A stretch of DNA of 64,000 bases from Entonaema liquescens (GCA_902805475.1 CADCSX010000002.1:434001-498000), one strand, 5' to 3'. Positions 34,883-47,630 are shown, counted from the stretch's first letter. The notes: generated by a model from the letters alone, not told the origin. Numbers and translations: made by a program.

Positions 34883-36312
34883 ATGGCCCAGCCAACAGTT
34901 GTCGAGCCCGTCGAGGATTATGAGTATGTATCCCTCTCCTGAGGCATACCACACAATTATAGGCGTCGACACGGTCTTTATACGGATTACTGACTTAGAT
35001 CATCTCGCCAGCTACGAGTCGCTACCTCCTAATTTCTCTCTAGCCCAAAATATGGTCGCTGGCGCCTTCGCCGGCATTGCCGTAAGCCGGATTACTTTTG
35101 CACTTTCGGGATTAACCTATAGTTGCTAACAAGGTGGCAGGAACATACGGTTATGTATCCGGTTGACGCGATCAAAGTCCGTAATGTTTAAACCTAGCCG
35201 ACTATCCGACCTAATACTAACTGGATATATTATAGACGCGAATGCAGATTCTTACTCCGTCGGGGGCGAACGCCGTCTACAAAGGCATGATACAGAGTAC
35301 TATGCGCATAGCAAGTGGAGAAGGTGTACTGAAGTTGTGGCGGGGAATGTCCAGTGTGGTGGTTGGAGCTGGTAGGATATCCCGGAAACTCCATGATCCG
35401 ACTTATCTCTCACTATTGGACTATTAGGACCTGCGCACGCGGTATACTTTGCGACATATGAGGCCGTGAAGCACGTAATGGGCGGCAACAGAGCTGGTGT
35501 TCATCACCCTTTAGCAGCAGGTACGCCACTTACCCCCTAACGTGAACCCAATATCTCGGCAATAGGTGTCTAATTCTCGTCTTTTTCTCCTTCTAGCAAC
35601 AAGTGGGGCTTGCGCAACCATAGCCAGTGATGCGCTCATGAACCCCTTTGACGGTATGTCGAGTTTCATAAGAGGAAATACCGGATATCATAATTGGATC
35701 ATGTTTTTCTAACCCTATTCGCAGTGATTAAGCAACGCATGCAAATCCAAAATTCGAGCAAAATGTACCGGTCCATGACGGACTGCGCTCGATATGTCTA
35801 TAGGACCGAAGGCCTATCGGCATTTTACGTCTCATATCCGACTACCTTATCCATGACGGTACCCTTTACAGCCCTCCAATTCCTCGCATACGAATCTATA
35901 TCCACGACCATGAATCCCAGCAAGACATACGATCCTTTTACGCATTGCATGGCAGGTGCCGTTGCCGGCGGTTTCGCTGCAGCATTAACCACGCCAATGG
36001 ATGTTATTAAGACCATGCTACAAACCCGAGGTACAGCCACCGATCCGGAGCTTAGGTCGGTGAATGGATTCATGGCAGGCTGCAGGCTGATGTACCAACG
36101 GGAGGGTATGCGCGGATTCTTTAAAGGAGTTCGGCCGAGAGTGGTAACGACAATGCCGAGCACAGCTATCTGCTGGTCGGCTTACGAAGCTTCCAAGTGA
36201 GTGCACTTTTTGATAATATTCATACTGTTTCCAAGCCTGTCTGTCTATAGTCTATACTAACAATCTATATCACAGGGCGTATTTTATTCGCACTAACGCG
36301 TCATCGTCGTGA
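34883..36312 (+). CDS. MRS4: Mitochondrial iron carrier (mitoferrin, Mrs3/Mrs4-like), eight exons
   Basis: Imports ferrous iron across the inner mitochondrial membrane for haem and Fe-S cluster synthesis. Exons 34883-34923, 35012-35081, 35141-35176, 35236-35371, 35428-35520, 35597-35653, 35725-36196 and 36276-36312 join in frame to 313 residues. All three mitochondrial-carrier signatures are present: 'YPVDAIKTRMQ' (across a junction), 'NPFDVIKQRMQIQN' (across a junction) and 'TPMDVIKTMLQTRG'. 'NMVAGAFAGIAEHTVMYP' in helix 1 and 'SGACATIASDALMNPFD' in helix 3 are the mitoferrin versions of these helices. Third donor is GTCCGT, a weak site, but required for 'DAIKTRMQ'. Length is typical. Introns cluster in the first half. 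Confidence 0.93.
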
Positions 36313-37554
36313 TGGGTTGAGTCAGGCAACAATTCAGTGTTGTTTTCCGTTTTCCTGAGGTATCCATGAAAGACTCCACAAATTGGCCCCCTTTCTTGCC
36401 GATCTTCCCGTCATCAGGATATCTCCGAGGTACCAGGACCGAGCCCGAGGCTACGAGTCTGTATATCCTGCATTTTGTTTTCTGGCTTGGGCCGCTTGCG
36501 CTGACGTGCCCTGTCGCACAAGAAACATTAGCCTCATTCTATAGGCTCACCGAATCCTCTGCTGCAGGCCGTCATGTGAAATGCAACGAAGATGATTAGT
36601 GTTTTTCTTTCCTGGATAACAAAAACCTATCCATTGGAGTTTTTGCGTGGGGTTGGCTTTCCCGTGGGCTTCCGAGGATTTCCACACTTCTTCCGGGCGA
36701 CAAACGCAAAAAAAAGAATACTTCACGAGCAATCGGGAATAAAATTTCTAAACACGGGTTGGAGAGAGAGAAAGAGAGGGGTTAGTGTTAGTTGGGGGGT
36801 TAAGAGGGGGGTTTCCAACAATATTGTGTCTACCTAGACACTTGGAAGTCGAAATGTACATATCACTTGCTTTTTTTTTTCCCGTATCATGTCCTCCGAT
36901 ATCATCCGCCTTATAGGCTCCCAATAGATCGGAGAGAGGATCGAAATGAAATCATACCGGCGGGAGTTTTACGAGAAGGCTCCGGTGTTTTGATGAACTT
37001 AATTTTTCTCCTGATCACATTTTTTGCACAATCGTTTTTTCTCTTCGCTCATGATCCACGGGGTAACGGTTCGTCTAGGTGCTTATCTATCGGTACCAGA
37101 CGAATGGATAGATTCAACATAACACATAACACTACAAGAGTTATGGGGGGGGAGAGGTAGTGGTAGGAGATTTGGTTAGTACTGGGTACTAGTGCCGTGC
37201 CGTGCGACGATGACGCGGTATTACTTTCCATTCATACATAGATGAATGAGGACGGATTAGGGTGGGACTGCAATGAAGCCTCGGTGTACGTTATTGATAT
37301 CACTGTTGACTTTTGAATTAAACAATTCTCCTCTGAGTCTTAGTATGCCCTCTTTTATAAGAGTAACTGCCTATCTACGAACGTCGACTTTGTCATGTAT
37401 TATGTTATCTGCTTTGTCCTCTGGGGGCTTTGTAAGATGTTAAATGTGCGTGAGAATGGAATATAGACATCTAACGAGATATAATTATAACTCTATCTAT
37501 GTAGATAACTACCTATTTATATACCACAATGCCAGTAGAACATATAACACTCAC
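36313..37554. other. Intergenic between mitoferrin and the MITE
   Basis: No supported gene. Frames at 36366-36599 and 36592-36837 are unremarkable. G8 run near 37144-37151. Confidence 0.5.
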
Positions 37555-37556
37555 TA

Positions 37557-37917
37557 CAGTAAAACCTTGTTATAACGAATTGAAAAAAACAGAGGTCTAA
37601 ATTCGTTGTAACGAGGGTTCGTTGAGAAGTAGGTGGCGCACAGACCAATTTCTTACCTAAAATTGTAAAGTTCATGATAAAGTCTTAAGCTCGAGCCAAT
37701 TTTTTAGCGAGCTAGCCGAAAGTGGCTTAGTGGCTCTCCAAATTTGGCTTAACTCGACTTTTTGATAACGAATTTGGTGGTGACTAAGCACCAAGTCCAA
37801 CGAATTTCGTTATTTGAAAAATTCGTTAAATCCCATACAATTCTTCCAGTTTTTCAAAAAATTTCGCTGTAGCGAGGTTTCGCTATATAGTAGATTCGTT
37901 ATAACAAGGTTTTACTG
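37557..37917. mobile_element. Pogo/Tc1-mariner-like MITE, 361 bp
   Basis: The two ends are inverted copies of a 25-base terminal repeat starting CAGTAAAACCTTGTTATAAC; 24 of 25 positions agree (37557-37581 and 37893-37917). A TA dinucleotide flanks each end (37555-37556 and 37918-37919), the target-site duplication of the Tc1/mariner/pogo superfamily, and CAGT... with a CGTTATAACGAA-like core is the usual pogo/Tigger end. Subterminal CGTTA/TAACG words recur inside (about 37603, 37767, 37806, 37824). No transposase frame is present, so it is non-autonomous and would need a pogo/Fot-type transposase elsewhere. High end identity suggests recent insertion. Confidence 0.88.
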
Positions 37918-38621
37918 TATCTTATACAGATGGGTTGGAATAGAAAGCCCGTATTTTATAGGATTTCCAAACTTGCAATTCATTGCTTACTTACTTAATG
38001 ACATAATAACAAGACCGTCATCCGCCGGAGTTCACAAACTCCAGGTCCGTCATGAAGTGCCGGCCGAGAAAAGGGATCGATTCATTGCTGCGTTTACCTT
38101 AGTACGCACTGTACGGCGCAACGCGTATTATAGCCTCTCGATAGTCTCGGCTTTATTAGATAGGTATATAAGAGTATAAGTGGTATTATGTAGTATATAA
38201 TCTCGGTTCGGAAATCAGTCGGAATAGATTAACCATCTCGATGGTGATCGTCACCTCTTGCCCCTGAATGTACAGGCTAGATTTACTTCCATACCAATAG
38301 AGCAGACCCTATTACAAAGTTTCCGACGCATGTCTCACTTAATGTTTCCAGAAACAAGTTTCACGCTGCCGTAAAAAGTAATTATGTCCCATACGACTGA
38401 TAGAACACGCATCTGTTCTACTATACGAGTGCGGATACATATATACACGGTCAACCCGCAACGTAGCGCTTCGTCGGAACGGATATTCAGTCAACTTTAA
38501 CTTCAAAGTATTCTTGAAGGCAAACTCGGAAAAAAGAAACTCCACAAACTCCATCCCACCATTGCCGGTTCATGCAAGAATTCTTCAATCTTCGTCTTCT
38601 CTATTCTCAAGTCTCTTATTC
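37918..38621. other. Intergenic, no gene seen
   Basis: Between the MITE and the 3' end of the DnaJ/TPR gene. The 121-codon frame at 37814-38179 crosses the MITE end and is not a gene. Confidence 0.5.
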
Positions 38622-40245
38622 TTAACCGAATGGGAAACCACCCGGGAAACCACCGCCTCCCGAGCCGAACTTGAATTGGAACTGTTGACCGCCGCCCTGT
38701 TGGAACATGAACGGGTGACCTTGTTGGAACGGATTACCCTGCTGCTCGTGCGAGTTGGGGTCATCGCCGCGATCGAACCTCTCGCGCAGCTCCGGGTTGC
38801 TAAGCACCTCGTACGCCTCGTTGATGGACGCCATCTTCTTCTCCGCCTCCTCTTTATTTAGACCCTGCTTCGCCGCCTTGTCAGGATGGTGAATCTTGGT
38901 GAGTTTCCGGTAGGCCGACTTGATCTGTCGTTCGTCCGCGTCGTGAGCAACGCCGAGAACCTTGTAATAATCCTTCGTCTTGCTACGCTTAAGAGCAACT
39001 TGGGCCTTCTGCATCAGAGGATTTATGACGTTGTTCTTGTCCGGTCTGGCATCCGATGCTTTCTTCAAAGTTGCTATACACGGTTCAAAATCCTCGGCTT
39101 CTAATTGTGTCTTAGCCTTGTATAGGAGACCATAGAGGGAATTCTCATCCAGCTCCAGAGATTTTGTACAGTATATACTAGCCTTCTTGCCATTCGCCTG
39201 CAGAATAGTTAGTAACTCGCCTTAGTTTTCAACATTAAATAAGTGATCGTAGTACCTCGTAATAGGCCTGGCAAGCAGTCTCAACTAATCTGGCCAGTAA
39301 CACATTGGGTGCGCGCTCCGGAATGATACCGGATTTCTTGTGCTCCTTGATTTGTTCTTCTACCTCGTTGATCAGACCAGGTTCATCACCCGATGGCACT
39401 AATAGCTTGACACCTGACATGGGCTGATTCCTCTCCAGAGCCTTGTTGACTTTAGTTAACGTCTTATCGATGTTCTTCTCTTGTTTTAATAACTTCTTGC
39501 AGGGTTTGGATTCGGGATCCGAGTGCAGACACTTCTTGATCTGTGCCATTCCCTGTTCCATATCCCCTAAACCGTAGAACGTAGTAGCCGAAATCTGTAG
39601 ATAAGGAGTGGTGTCGCCCGCTTTCATCTGTAGGATATGTTGTAAGTCACCCATTGCCCCTTCGACTTCCCCGTTCTCGAATCGACACTTGATGCGCAGT
39701 TCTCGGAGGTTGGGGGCGCGGTTTGCGACGAGGATGGCATCGCTGGCCTGGCTTATGCAGTCGTCCCAGTTTCCTTTCTTCGCAGCTTCTTCGGCTAACT
39801 TGGCAGCGCCCTGTGCCTCGACCAACTTCTCAAATTCGGAAGAGCCTGGCTTGTGCTTGGCCAGAAGGTAGTGCTCCTTGGCTCCATCCCAATCGGCACT
39901 TCTAGCCTTTAACTTTCCTAGCTGCAGATGTGCGCCCTCGAAGTCTGGCTTTAATTTTAAAACCTTGTTGAAATCCGAAGTAGCCTGCGATGTGCGGCCA
40001 AGTGAAAGGTAAGTGGTGGCGCGCTTGAAGTACGTTAGGTAGTCGTTGGGATCACGAGCGACAGCAGCATCGTAGTACACCAAAGCCTCGCTCGTTTCAC
40101 CCTTGGTTAAATGTAACTGCGCCGAAGAGAGAAGCGTCGAGATCGGGGTATCAGAGGGTATATCTGCGGCAGAGAGGGCCTGGACGAGACCAGTTGAGGT
40201 GAGCGCAGTGGCTGCAAGAGCCAGCGCTGATAGAGGAACAATCAT
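38622..40245 (-). CDS. ER-lumenal TPR/J-domain co-chaperone (DNAJC3/P58IPK-like)
   Basis: Co-chaperone that presents unfolded proteins to the ER Hsp70 BiP/Kar2. Exons 40245-39256 and 39197-38622 (58-bp intron, GTACTA...CAG) encode 521 residues. The first 24 or so residues form a signal peptide (MIVPLSALALAATALTSTGL...). TPR repeats fill about 35-380 ('EALVYYDAAVARDPNDYLTY', 'ATSDFNKVLKLKPDFEGAHL' and further helices). A J domain at about 398-465 has 'DYYKVLGV' and the catalytic HPD in 'LTKIHHPDKAAK'. The tail is Gly/Gln/Phe-rich and ends GGFPGGFPFG without an ER-retention tetrapeptide. Signal peptide plus TPR plus J domain is diagnostic of the family. Confidence 0.93.
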
Positions 40246-41048
40246 GATGACGACGATAAACGATTATAATACGAAGGATGGACTTGATTTGCCTGTTGGC
40301 GCGGACGCCGTCAGGATTTTTTTTTTTTTCCTTTTTTTTATTAATTTGCTGAAGCAGAAGGATTAGGTGGTAATTACAGGATAGACGAGGAAGTAGGAAG
40401 TAGAAACACGGAGAAAGTCTAGAAACTTTGGAAAGTTGACCTGAAGGCATAAACGAACTTAAAAGGTCAAGATACAAAGATTAACAAGTGGCTACTACGC
40501 GTATTTGTTAGTCAGGTACTTAAAGGAACTGTGCGCTAAGCATACTTTTATAATGTATCTGCTAAACAAAATTATCCCTGCATGGACAACCTGGCCACTT
40601 CCAAAACTTGCCTTTTCGAGGCGACAGCGAACAAAAACCCCCGGCGCGAATCTTTACACTAATCGCCCACCTGCATTATCCAGAGGTACGTATTCCATCA
40701 TGCGCCACAAAATAGCAGTTTCCCCAAGCGGCAAGAGGGGCTACAGAACCCGTCGGGAATGCAGCCGACCAAGCTATTTACCCCACCAATTTAACCCCAA
40801 ATGCCATCCCTGTCTGTCGCGTGTATTCGACGTGTTACTTCTCGACCTTCTCCAAATTTGAAGGTTCACTTATCAAATCTCCACGAAGTGAAAAAAAAAA
40901 AAAAGGGAAAAAAAAAAAAAAAAAAAAAAAAGGATTTAATTCCTCTCTTCCTTCCACTTGTACATAAATCATATATACTTACTTACAATTTCTGTCTACT
41001 CATGATACTCAAAGTCTCTAAATAAACAACCATCCATCTTCCCCCAAA
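40246..41048. other. Divergent intergenic region DnaJ/TPR gene / HAUS1-like gene
   Basis: Contains T and A homopolymers (T12 near 40318-40329 interrupted by one C run; A14 and A22 near 40890-40931). No gene supported. Confidence 0.5.
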
Positions 41049-41682
41049 ATGTCCCACCTGCCCCCTCCCAAGCAGCCATCTTCTCCCCTCCGTCGCCCGC
41101 GCAGCCGCCTCCACCGCCAAAGACTGGTCCTACATCGACACCTGGCTGCGCAGCATCTTCTCCTCATCCTCTTCCTCCTCCTCCCGTCCCTCCCGCATCC
41201 CCCCTTCGAGCGCAACCCCGAAACCCTCAAAGCCCTCCTCGCCCTCGCCGCCGCCAACGAAGCCGCCGACGACCACCGCGAGCAGCTCTTCCGCGTCGAA
41301 CAAGCCGCTCTCGACGAGATCCGCTCTGTGGGAAAAGACCGCGAAGACAGACGACGACAACAACAACGACAAAATAATAATAATAATCAGGAGGAGGGGA
41401 GAAGAAGACGAAACCCTCGACGCCGACGTCCTAGCATCAGACCTCCTCTCCGCCCTCGAATCAAACCTAACCCGCGACGGCGCCGCCGCCCTCGACGCCA
41501 TGGCCGAGATGGCCGTCGACCTAGGCGTCGCCTACCCGACCCCCGAGATCCTCGGGTCCAAGTTCGCCGCCCTCCAGGGCCGCGCCTTCGAGCTGGAAGA
41601 CGGGCTCGAGCGCGTCGACTTGCTGCGCCGGTACTTGGACCGGGAGTCCGCGCGCGCCGAGGCCTTTCTCGCCGAGCTCCAA

Positions 41683-41713
<31 letters not shown>

Positions 41714-42168
41714 AGTCCGACTCTGGTAGTAGCAGTCATCACAACGACAGCATAATCAGTACTAGTGGTAGTAGGAGCAACGAGAGCAGCATATTTACTC
41801 TTCCCCCCTCCCTCCCCGGGCAAAACCTCGACCTCCAGCGTCTGGTCAAAACCACATCCTCGCGCCTTCCCGAACTCACGCAGCAAGTCGTCTCGTTAGA
41901 GAAAACCGTCGGCATCCCCGCCGTAACCGTCGAAGACGTGCGCGCCGACGAGGAGGCGTACCTGGACCTGCTCGCCCGGAAGAAGGATCTCGACGCGCAG
42001 GTACGCGCCTTCGCGGGTCTGCCTCCGGACGTCGAGGCCGCGAGGGCCGAGCTAGAGGCCTTGCGCGCGGAGCTCCGGGATGCGACGGAGCGGCGGGACG
42101 AGAATTTTGAGAAATTGGTGGAGCGCGAGAGTCCGGTTAAGAATAGGAGAAGGCCTAGATTAGACTAG
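41049..42168 (+). pseudogene. HAUS augmin-like complex subunit 1, reading frame broken
   Basis: Augmin nucleates microtubules from existing microtubules. Starting at 41049 (MSHLPPP), family-like sequence is spread over all three frames: 'AIFSP' (about 41077), 'SVARAAASTAKDWSYIDTWL' (about 41091-41150), 'PPFERNPETLKALLALAAAN' (about 41199-41260) and, from about 41400, 'LTRDGAAALDAMAEMAVDLG' through 'QNLDLQRLVKTTSSRLPEL' and 'DEEAYLDLLARKKDLDAQVR' to the stop at 42168. The first three shifts each look like loss of one base in a run: AA at 41070-41071, CCCC at 41085-41088, C6 at 41199-41204. A further shift lies in the low-complexity acidic/Asn tract (41325-41400). A poly-Gln run follows at 41681-41714. 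Either assembly error or true pseudogene; the family call is from pattern recall. Confidence 0.62.
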
Positions 42169-42555
42169 ACTAATTAGACTAGACTGGATGAATTATACCG
42201 AACCTACGTACAAAAAGGCTTCAAAAAAAAAAAAAGAAAAAGGCCTGAAAAAGTAAGCTAGCCCATCTCGATATGCAATGTGCAATGTGCAAAGTAACAG
42301 TAACAGGTGAACAATGTACAAACGCCATTAGAATTACTATTCGTCTTCGTTCTCCAGGTATCCCCGCTGTACAAAATAATAACAGTACTCGGTACAAGAC
42401 ATACAATGATCTAACGAAGCGCTTCTACAAAAAAAGGAAAAGAAAAAACACCTTCCCTTTGGTATGATAGGCTTAGCATCTCAATATCTCATAAGCCCTT
42501 CTACGATGATGTAGACAAGTGACCGCAAAACCCGACGCCATAACCGACTCCATCT
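42169..42555. other. Convergent 3' region HAUS1-like / VAC14
   Basis: Short region with an A13 run near 42223-42235; no gene. Confidence 0.5.
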
Positions 42556-45500
42556 CTATTGTTGCTGCGATCGTTTCCCTCTGCCCGAGACAGACGCGCC
42601 AAGTCGTCCGAACTGTTTCCCTAGTCCCGACCTCTTCGGCGCCGGCGGGGCGGGCGGTGTCGAGTCTTTCGGTGGTACGGTAGGGGCAGGTGCTGGTCGT
42701 GGGGGTTCCCTCTCTGTAATGCGTAATCCGCCGAAGTCTGGTCCGTCGTCGATATTGCTACCGTCGAGCACCCTCTGTGCCCGTCTCGCCTTTTCCTGTA
42801 CGCTCCGGAACTTTTCCAGGAGCTGCTCCCATCTGATCGTATTGTCTTCGCGACCCTTACCTAACCTGTTCGGGCGGTCATAATTTGAAGCGCTAGGTGT
42901 AGTGGCAGGACTAGTAACGCATAAAGAATAAGTGTCATGGACGCTTTTGGAACGAGGGTGGTGACTTTGGTAAGAGGAAACGGCTTCGGCCACTAAACCT
43001 TGCCGTGGATTTGTTAAGGGGGCAGTGAGACATGGTACATACGGTCGAGGCCCGATCTGCAAGTAGCCTATCGCGCTTACACTGTTCAGCCTGTTTTTGA
43101 GGGCGGCAAAGGCAGAGGACTGCGGCAGAAGCATCAAAATTCCATATAGACATTTGTAGAGATACGGATACTTCTCGGGCTCGAGAAGCTGAAGTCGGAG
43201 ATCTGGCAGTCCGGCGGCATCATATTAGTATATCTAGACTATCACAGGTTTTGGATTAGGTAACTCACATGTAAAGACGGGAGACTCGATCAGCTGGACA
43301 AGCTTGTCGATCTGAATAAGAATGTTAACTGTCATCTCCAGCTCCGCACTTGACTCCGTTAGTAAATTGTCTGGTTATGACATGTCCCTATTCTATAACA
43401 CTTACAAAATCTGTAAGAGGTTATATGCAGCCTCATACGCCTGAGCAAGTAGACATAGGGAGAAGGTCGCGACCGCATTGTAACACCAGGAGCGGAATAA
43501 GGCGACGAAGAATATTTGGCCTTCCTACAATAATAGTAAGCAGAGAGCAAGTTAGGCTATAAACTGGCTAAAGAACATTACCTTAGTCTCCAGATTCCTT
43601 AACCGTTTCCTGAGGTCGGCCAACTCTGGCGCCGTAATGAGATTATTGTTGAGATTTTGTACCATAATGCTGGCAAACTCGACATCCTCTTCTTTCTCAA
43701 TCGTCTCGGCTAAAGTGCGATATATCTTCTCGGGGCTCAGCGTCATACATAGCTGGCGTATGATCAAGTTTCCTCGGGTCTCTAATAACTTTCTGTCGGT
43801 AGAGAAAAGTTGGAGAAGGCTAACCATAAAGTTTGAAAAGTAGTCATCTTCGCTATTTCTCGATATTTGCGATAGTAACTGCAAGTCTTTGGTCACGACA
43901 GCTTCTGCCGGATCTGAGAGCGTCTTGAGGAGGGCAGGGAATGTCCCATCATTAAACGCGACGATTTTCCTAGGCGCCTTTCGGTGCAACATAATAAGCC
44001 AAGTAAGTGCAGCAACGCGAGTTGCCTCGTGGTCATTCAAAAATAGCAAAGTCAGAGAATTGACTGCAGCGGCGTAATCCAAGTCTGGTTGGGGTTGGGC
44101 TTGTTGCGCGGGTGTTGGTGCTCTACGATTTTGAGCTGGTGTGGGACTACGTAGATCCATTTCACGTTGGCTCGACAAGGAAGCCCGTGTACTAGATGCT
44201 CCCTCGGGGCGGTCAGTAGTAGGTGCAGATAGCCGGGACGTCGACTGGCCCGGAGCCAATTCGTTTTCGTCTGTAAGGGAGACAACATATTCCATGAGCG
44301 ACGTGTTCACTCTTGTTGCAGCCTGGCGAATAGGCTCGACCCCACTGGCCATTGCTGGGAGGAGATGGGCTAATATTTTAGGAGTAAACGGTAAGACCTC
44401 TTCGGGGCAGATGTCCAGGAATGAGACTATCCATCGTAGACTCTCTAGAAGACTATCCTCCTCTGTCGTAATGTTAAAATCCACAATGGTATCATCTAGC
44501 CCAGAACACTTACCTAAGGGGAATCAAGGGTCGCAGTGAGGATCTCAAGGATGGCCTTGTAGTTAATCTGCACATCCTGTCCCGGAATCCAGTCGTCCTC
44601 GCTGCTAACTTCATCGTCGTCCTCATTAGCAGTGGTAGATCCCGCCTCCTCAGCATCGTCCGCCGCCAGACGCATACTGCCGCTATCGACAGAGTCCTCC
44701 CGTTTCCTCTTTCCGTCTCCTTTTGACTTTCTGCTCTCGGCGATACCCTTCTTCACTCGGGCTATTCTCTTGATCTCGTTCAAGAACTTATCTAGACATG
44801 CCTGCGTCGCCGCATGGACATCGGCGTTGTTGCCACTGAGAAACTTGAGCAAGCCACCTAGAAACTCGGGCAGGTACGTAACCAGTTCGAGGTCCGGAAT
44901 CGAGTCAAGCAGTGTAATCCAGCCGACAAGGAACGTTCTAGTAAATGGGTTCATGACCCATATCCGTTCTTTGAGGAGCGGGATAAAATCTGGGAGTGAA
45001 AAAGCCTTTGGGAAGTTTGAGTCTGGGGAAGAGCCTGGCTCAGAGTCCTTCGCTTCATAAGATGGAGGTTGTTCACTCTCGAGTATAGACACGTAAGTGG
45101 CCGCGGACTCGGAGACGATATCCTTGATAAGGCGGTCGAGAAGTTCGGCGCCATTCTTCACAGAAAGTTCAGAGTCTGCACCTAGCTGCAGTAAAAAGAA
45201 TGAATGTCAGGCCAAGGGAGCAAATTTCTCAAGTGGGGGGATCGCGTGTACCTTGCATAAAGCGTCAAATATATGGTTAAAATACTTCAAGATTTCGCCC
45301 TTGGCGACCTTGGCAATATTGTACATAGACTCGCAAGCATAATACCGAACACGAGCATCTTGGTCGGTAAAACAAGCCAGAACAGGCGGCACTATAACCT
45401 CGAGGTATCTCGGCAGTTCCTTAAAACGGGTCAGATTAATCAGTACTGAGGGGTCAACAAAAAAGAAGTCCTATGAACAGCAAAACAGAAGAAAACATAC

Positions 45501-45795
45501 TGGACCGAGGGCGATGGCAGCAGCGGCCAGACCTATCAAGCCTCCGTTCCGCGCATGAGGTTGGTGGACAGCATAGGCATATTCGTTACACAACTGCTCG
45601 AGGATATCCTTAACCCTTTTGTAGTCCTTGACGGCTACCAGCTCTCGAATGGAGCGCTCAAGTCTATTTACAAGTTAGTAAAACTGAATCGATCACACAT
45701 ATCAATTTAGGGGTTTATGGAGCATACTCAAGGGCGCCTGTCTTCCTCTTGTCGTATAGCTTGTCGTTAAGAAGGCGCTGGATGGTGGGATCCAT
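42556..45795 (-). CDS. VAC14: VAC14, PI(3,5)P2-complex scaffold, with one-base frame break
   Basis: VAC14 scaffolds the kinase Fab1 and phosphatase Fig4 that control phosphatidylinositol 3,5-bisphosphate on the vacuole. Exons: 45795-45728, 45663-45501, 45419-45252, 45185-44514, 44462-43582, 43524-43406, 43348-43269, 43202-42556. HEAT-repeat motifs: 'NGGLIGLAAAAIALGP', 'QDARVRYYACESMYNIAKVA' (split), 'SLRWIVSFLDICPEEVLPF', 'LLFLNDHEATRVAALTWLIM', and the family C-terminal signature 'LMLLPQSSAFAALKNRLNSV'. Exon 4 ends CCCCTTAG|GTAAGT, putting an in-frame TAG just before a perfect donor; exon 5 is in the wrong phase by one. One more C at 44517-44520 would remove the stop and give 932 residues. 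As written the protein ends after about 356 residues. Confidence 0.9.
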
Positions 45796-46161
45796 TGCTG
45801 CGTCTTCGTCTCAGCACGCAGGTCACGTTACCATGCCGTGTCGAGAAGTAGAGAATGTAGTTTTGTGGCTCATCAATGCCGCTGGGTGGGTGATATCTGA
45901 TTCAATATTCAAATGCGACAGGGGGACGAATGGACAATGAGCAGCTGACAATAAGACGTGATCGAAAAAAAGAAGGGCAAAAAAAGGACACCAAGTTGGA
46001 TTTACAATAGTGTTTCGAATAAATTTTATCAAAAGTATTAGTTAGAACTTGCTGGCTGGAGTATGTAACTACGTTGAGGTAACCTAACAGTTCAGTGGGC
46101 TAGAGGGGTAAAAGGGTCCAGGGTTGGGAGGTGAGGGCAAGGCTGAGGGGAATTGTATGGG

Positions 46162-46203
46162 TGCTTGGGGTGCTTGGGGTGCTTGGGGTGCTCGGGGTGC
46201 TTG
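46162..46203. repeat. 9-bp tandem repeat, TGCTTGGGG x5
   Basis: Five units, one with TGCTCGGGG. Read directly. Confidence 0.85.
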
Positions 46204-47585
46204 CAAGCAGCTGCACTTAATTCGACCATGCAAGGATTAAAGTTTAGCGGGGCAACAGTACCTAAACAGCTGACCATTAAAGGCTGACGAGGCTGAACCT
46301 TATCTTTTTGAATGTTGTATGTAGCATAGAAGCCTGAGTGCACAGAACAAGTTAAGAGGTACTTAAGAAATGCTCAGTGGAAGGCACTTGCCTTGCCTAT
46401 CGGGAAGATGTGGCGTCTGCGCCAAGGTTCCCTAAGCCAGTGCCCTGGGACGAGCGAACGTTGTAGCGTTCCCCCACTAAGACAAACCCAATTCCAGAAG
46501 CTAAAGACAGCTATGTAAGATTTGTGCGCGTAGCGCGCTTTGACCGAAATCCTAACCAAGATATCCCGTTTGTTCCAGAAGCACGCACTTCTCTAACCAT
46601 GGAGTTTGTTGGAAAGCGAGAACACGTTAACGAGATACCTACCCAAAATCATGGCATTCAACCTTCTAAGCGACGTATGATACCTAGGTAATGTTCTATA
46701 TTTCTGTTCAAATCGTGTAGCATTTCTATTAATTAGGAGGCACGCATTCCTACATTTGGTTTTTGTATAAGTATCCGGGGTATAGAGCCCCGGTGTATAC
46801 CCCGAGAGTTATATCTCTGGAAAAGCCTCTAAGCACGTTTCTACGGCCGAGGTGTGTATAAGCAGTGATGTCATCTCAAGTTCTCTAACAGGGGGGAGTC
46901 AGAGCACGGCTCGGAATGTATTATCGGAAAATGAATTAAGGAGGGGAGAAAAATAACAAGACAGCAGCATGCCGAAGTAGCCCGGACTTCGCAAAAAAAC
47001 AAGTGCCTAAAATCAAACCTCGTTGGGAATCAAGACGAGAAGAAATCATTCGATTTTTTATTTTATTTCTTACATCGGCCAAGCGAACCTTTTCGTTTCT
47101 GTTGGCTTCGCAGGATTTCCTTTTCATCGTCCATTCGCCATGGAGGGTAGATGGTAAAGGGCAGAGGGTAGAAAGCAACGTCAGTCGACAGGAAACAGAA
47201 ACATGGGAATCTGGCGTTATCATTACCGAGAATCCCGGTGGTATACCACGAGGCCACTGACCAATCTTGGACTTTCTTTTTTAGCCGCTGCAGCCACAAA
47301 AGCCATCGGTTACCCGCGGGGAGGACTTGCTCTCGTTATTCGCGAGCTATTCGACCGGTGTGCAATGGCCCCTGGATAAGGGTTTCCGTTTAGTCGCGCG
47401 TCCCCGCGTGCTGGGAGGATCAAGTGATATCTTAAAAAGGGAATTTCGGCAATTTTCTCAATGGCAAATACCAAGATACCAAGATATCGAGGACAGCCCT
47501 AGATATATTAGCCACATTTTATGCCGTGTAAAGATATTTCCGCATGTATAATGACGTAGAGACAGGCTTGCATATGGGCTCTTGT

Positions 47586-47630
47586 TGTACTGATTGTACT
47601 GGTCGTACTGGTCATACTGGTCGTACTGGG
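47586..47630. repeat. 9-bp tandem repeat, GTACTGGTC x5 (with variants)
   Basis: Units GTACTGATT, GTACTGGTC, GTACTGGTC/A, ATACTGGTC, GTACTGGGC read directly. Confidence 0.8.

Noticed and set aside
37814..38179. 121-codon plus-strand frame
   Set aside because: Its first third is the right half of the MITE and its terminal repeat.
44496..44513. An 18-nt intron GTAAGT...CTAG in VAC14
   Set aside because: Far below the minimum spliceable length and it would not remove the preceding TAG or give the right phase.
46092..46343. Minus-strand frame with His-Pro-Lys repeats
   Set aside because: The repeats are simply the translation of the 9-bp minisatellite at 46162-46203.
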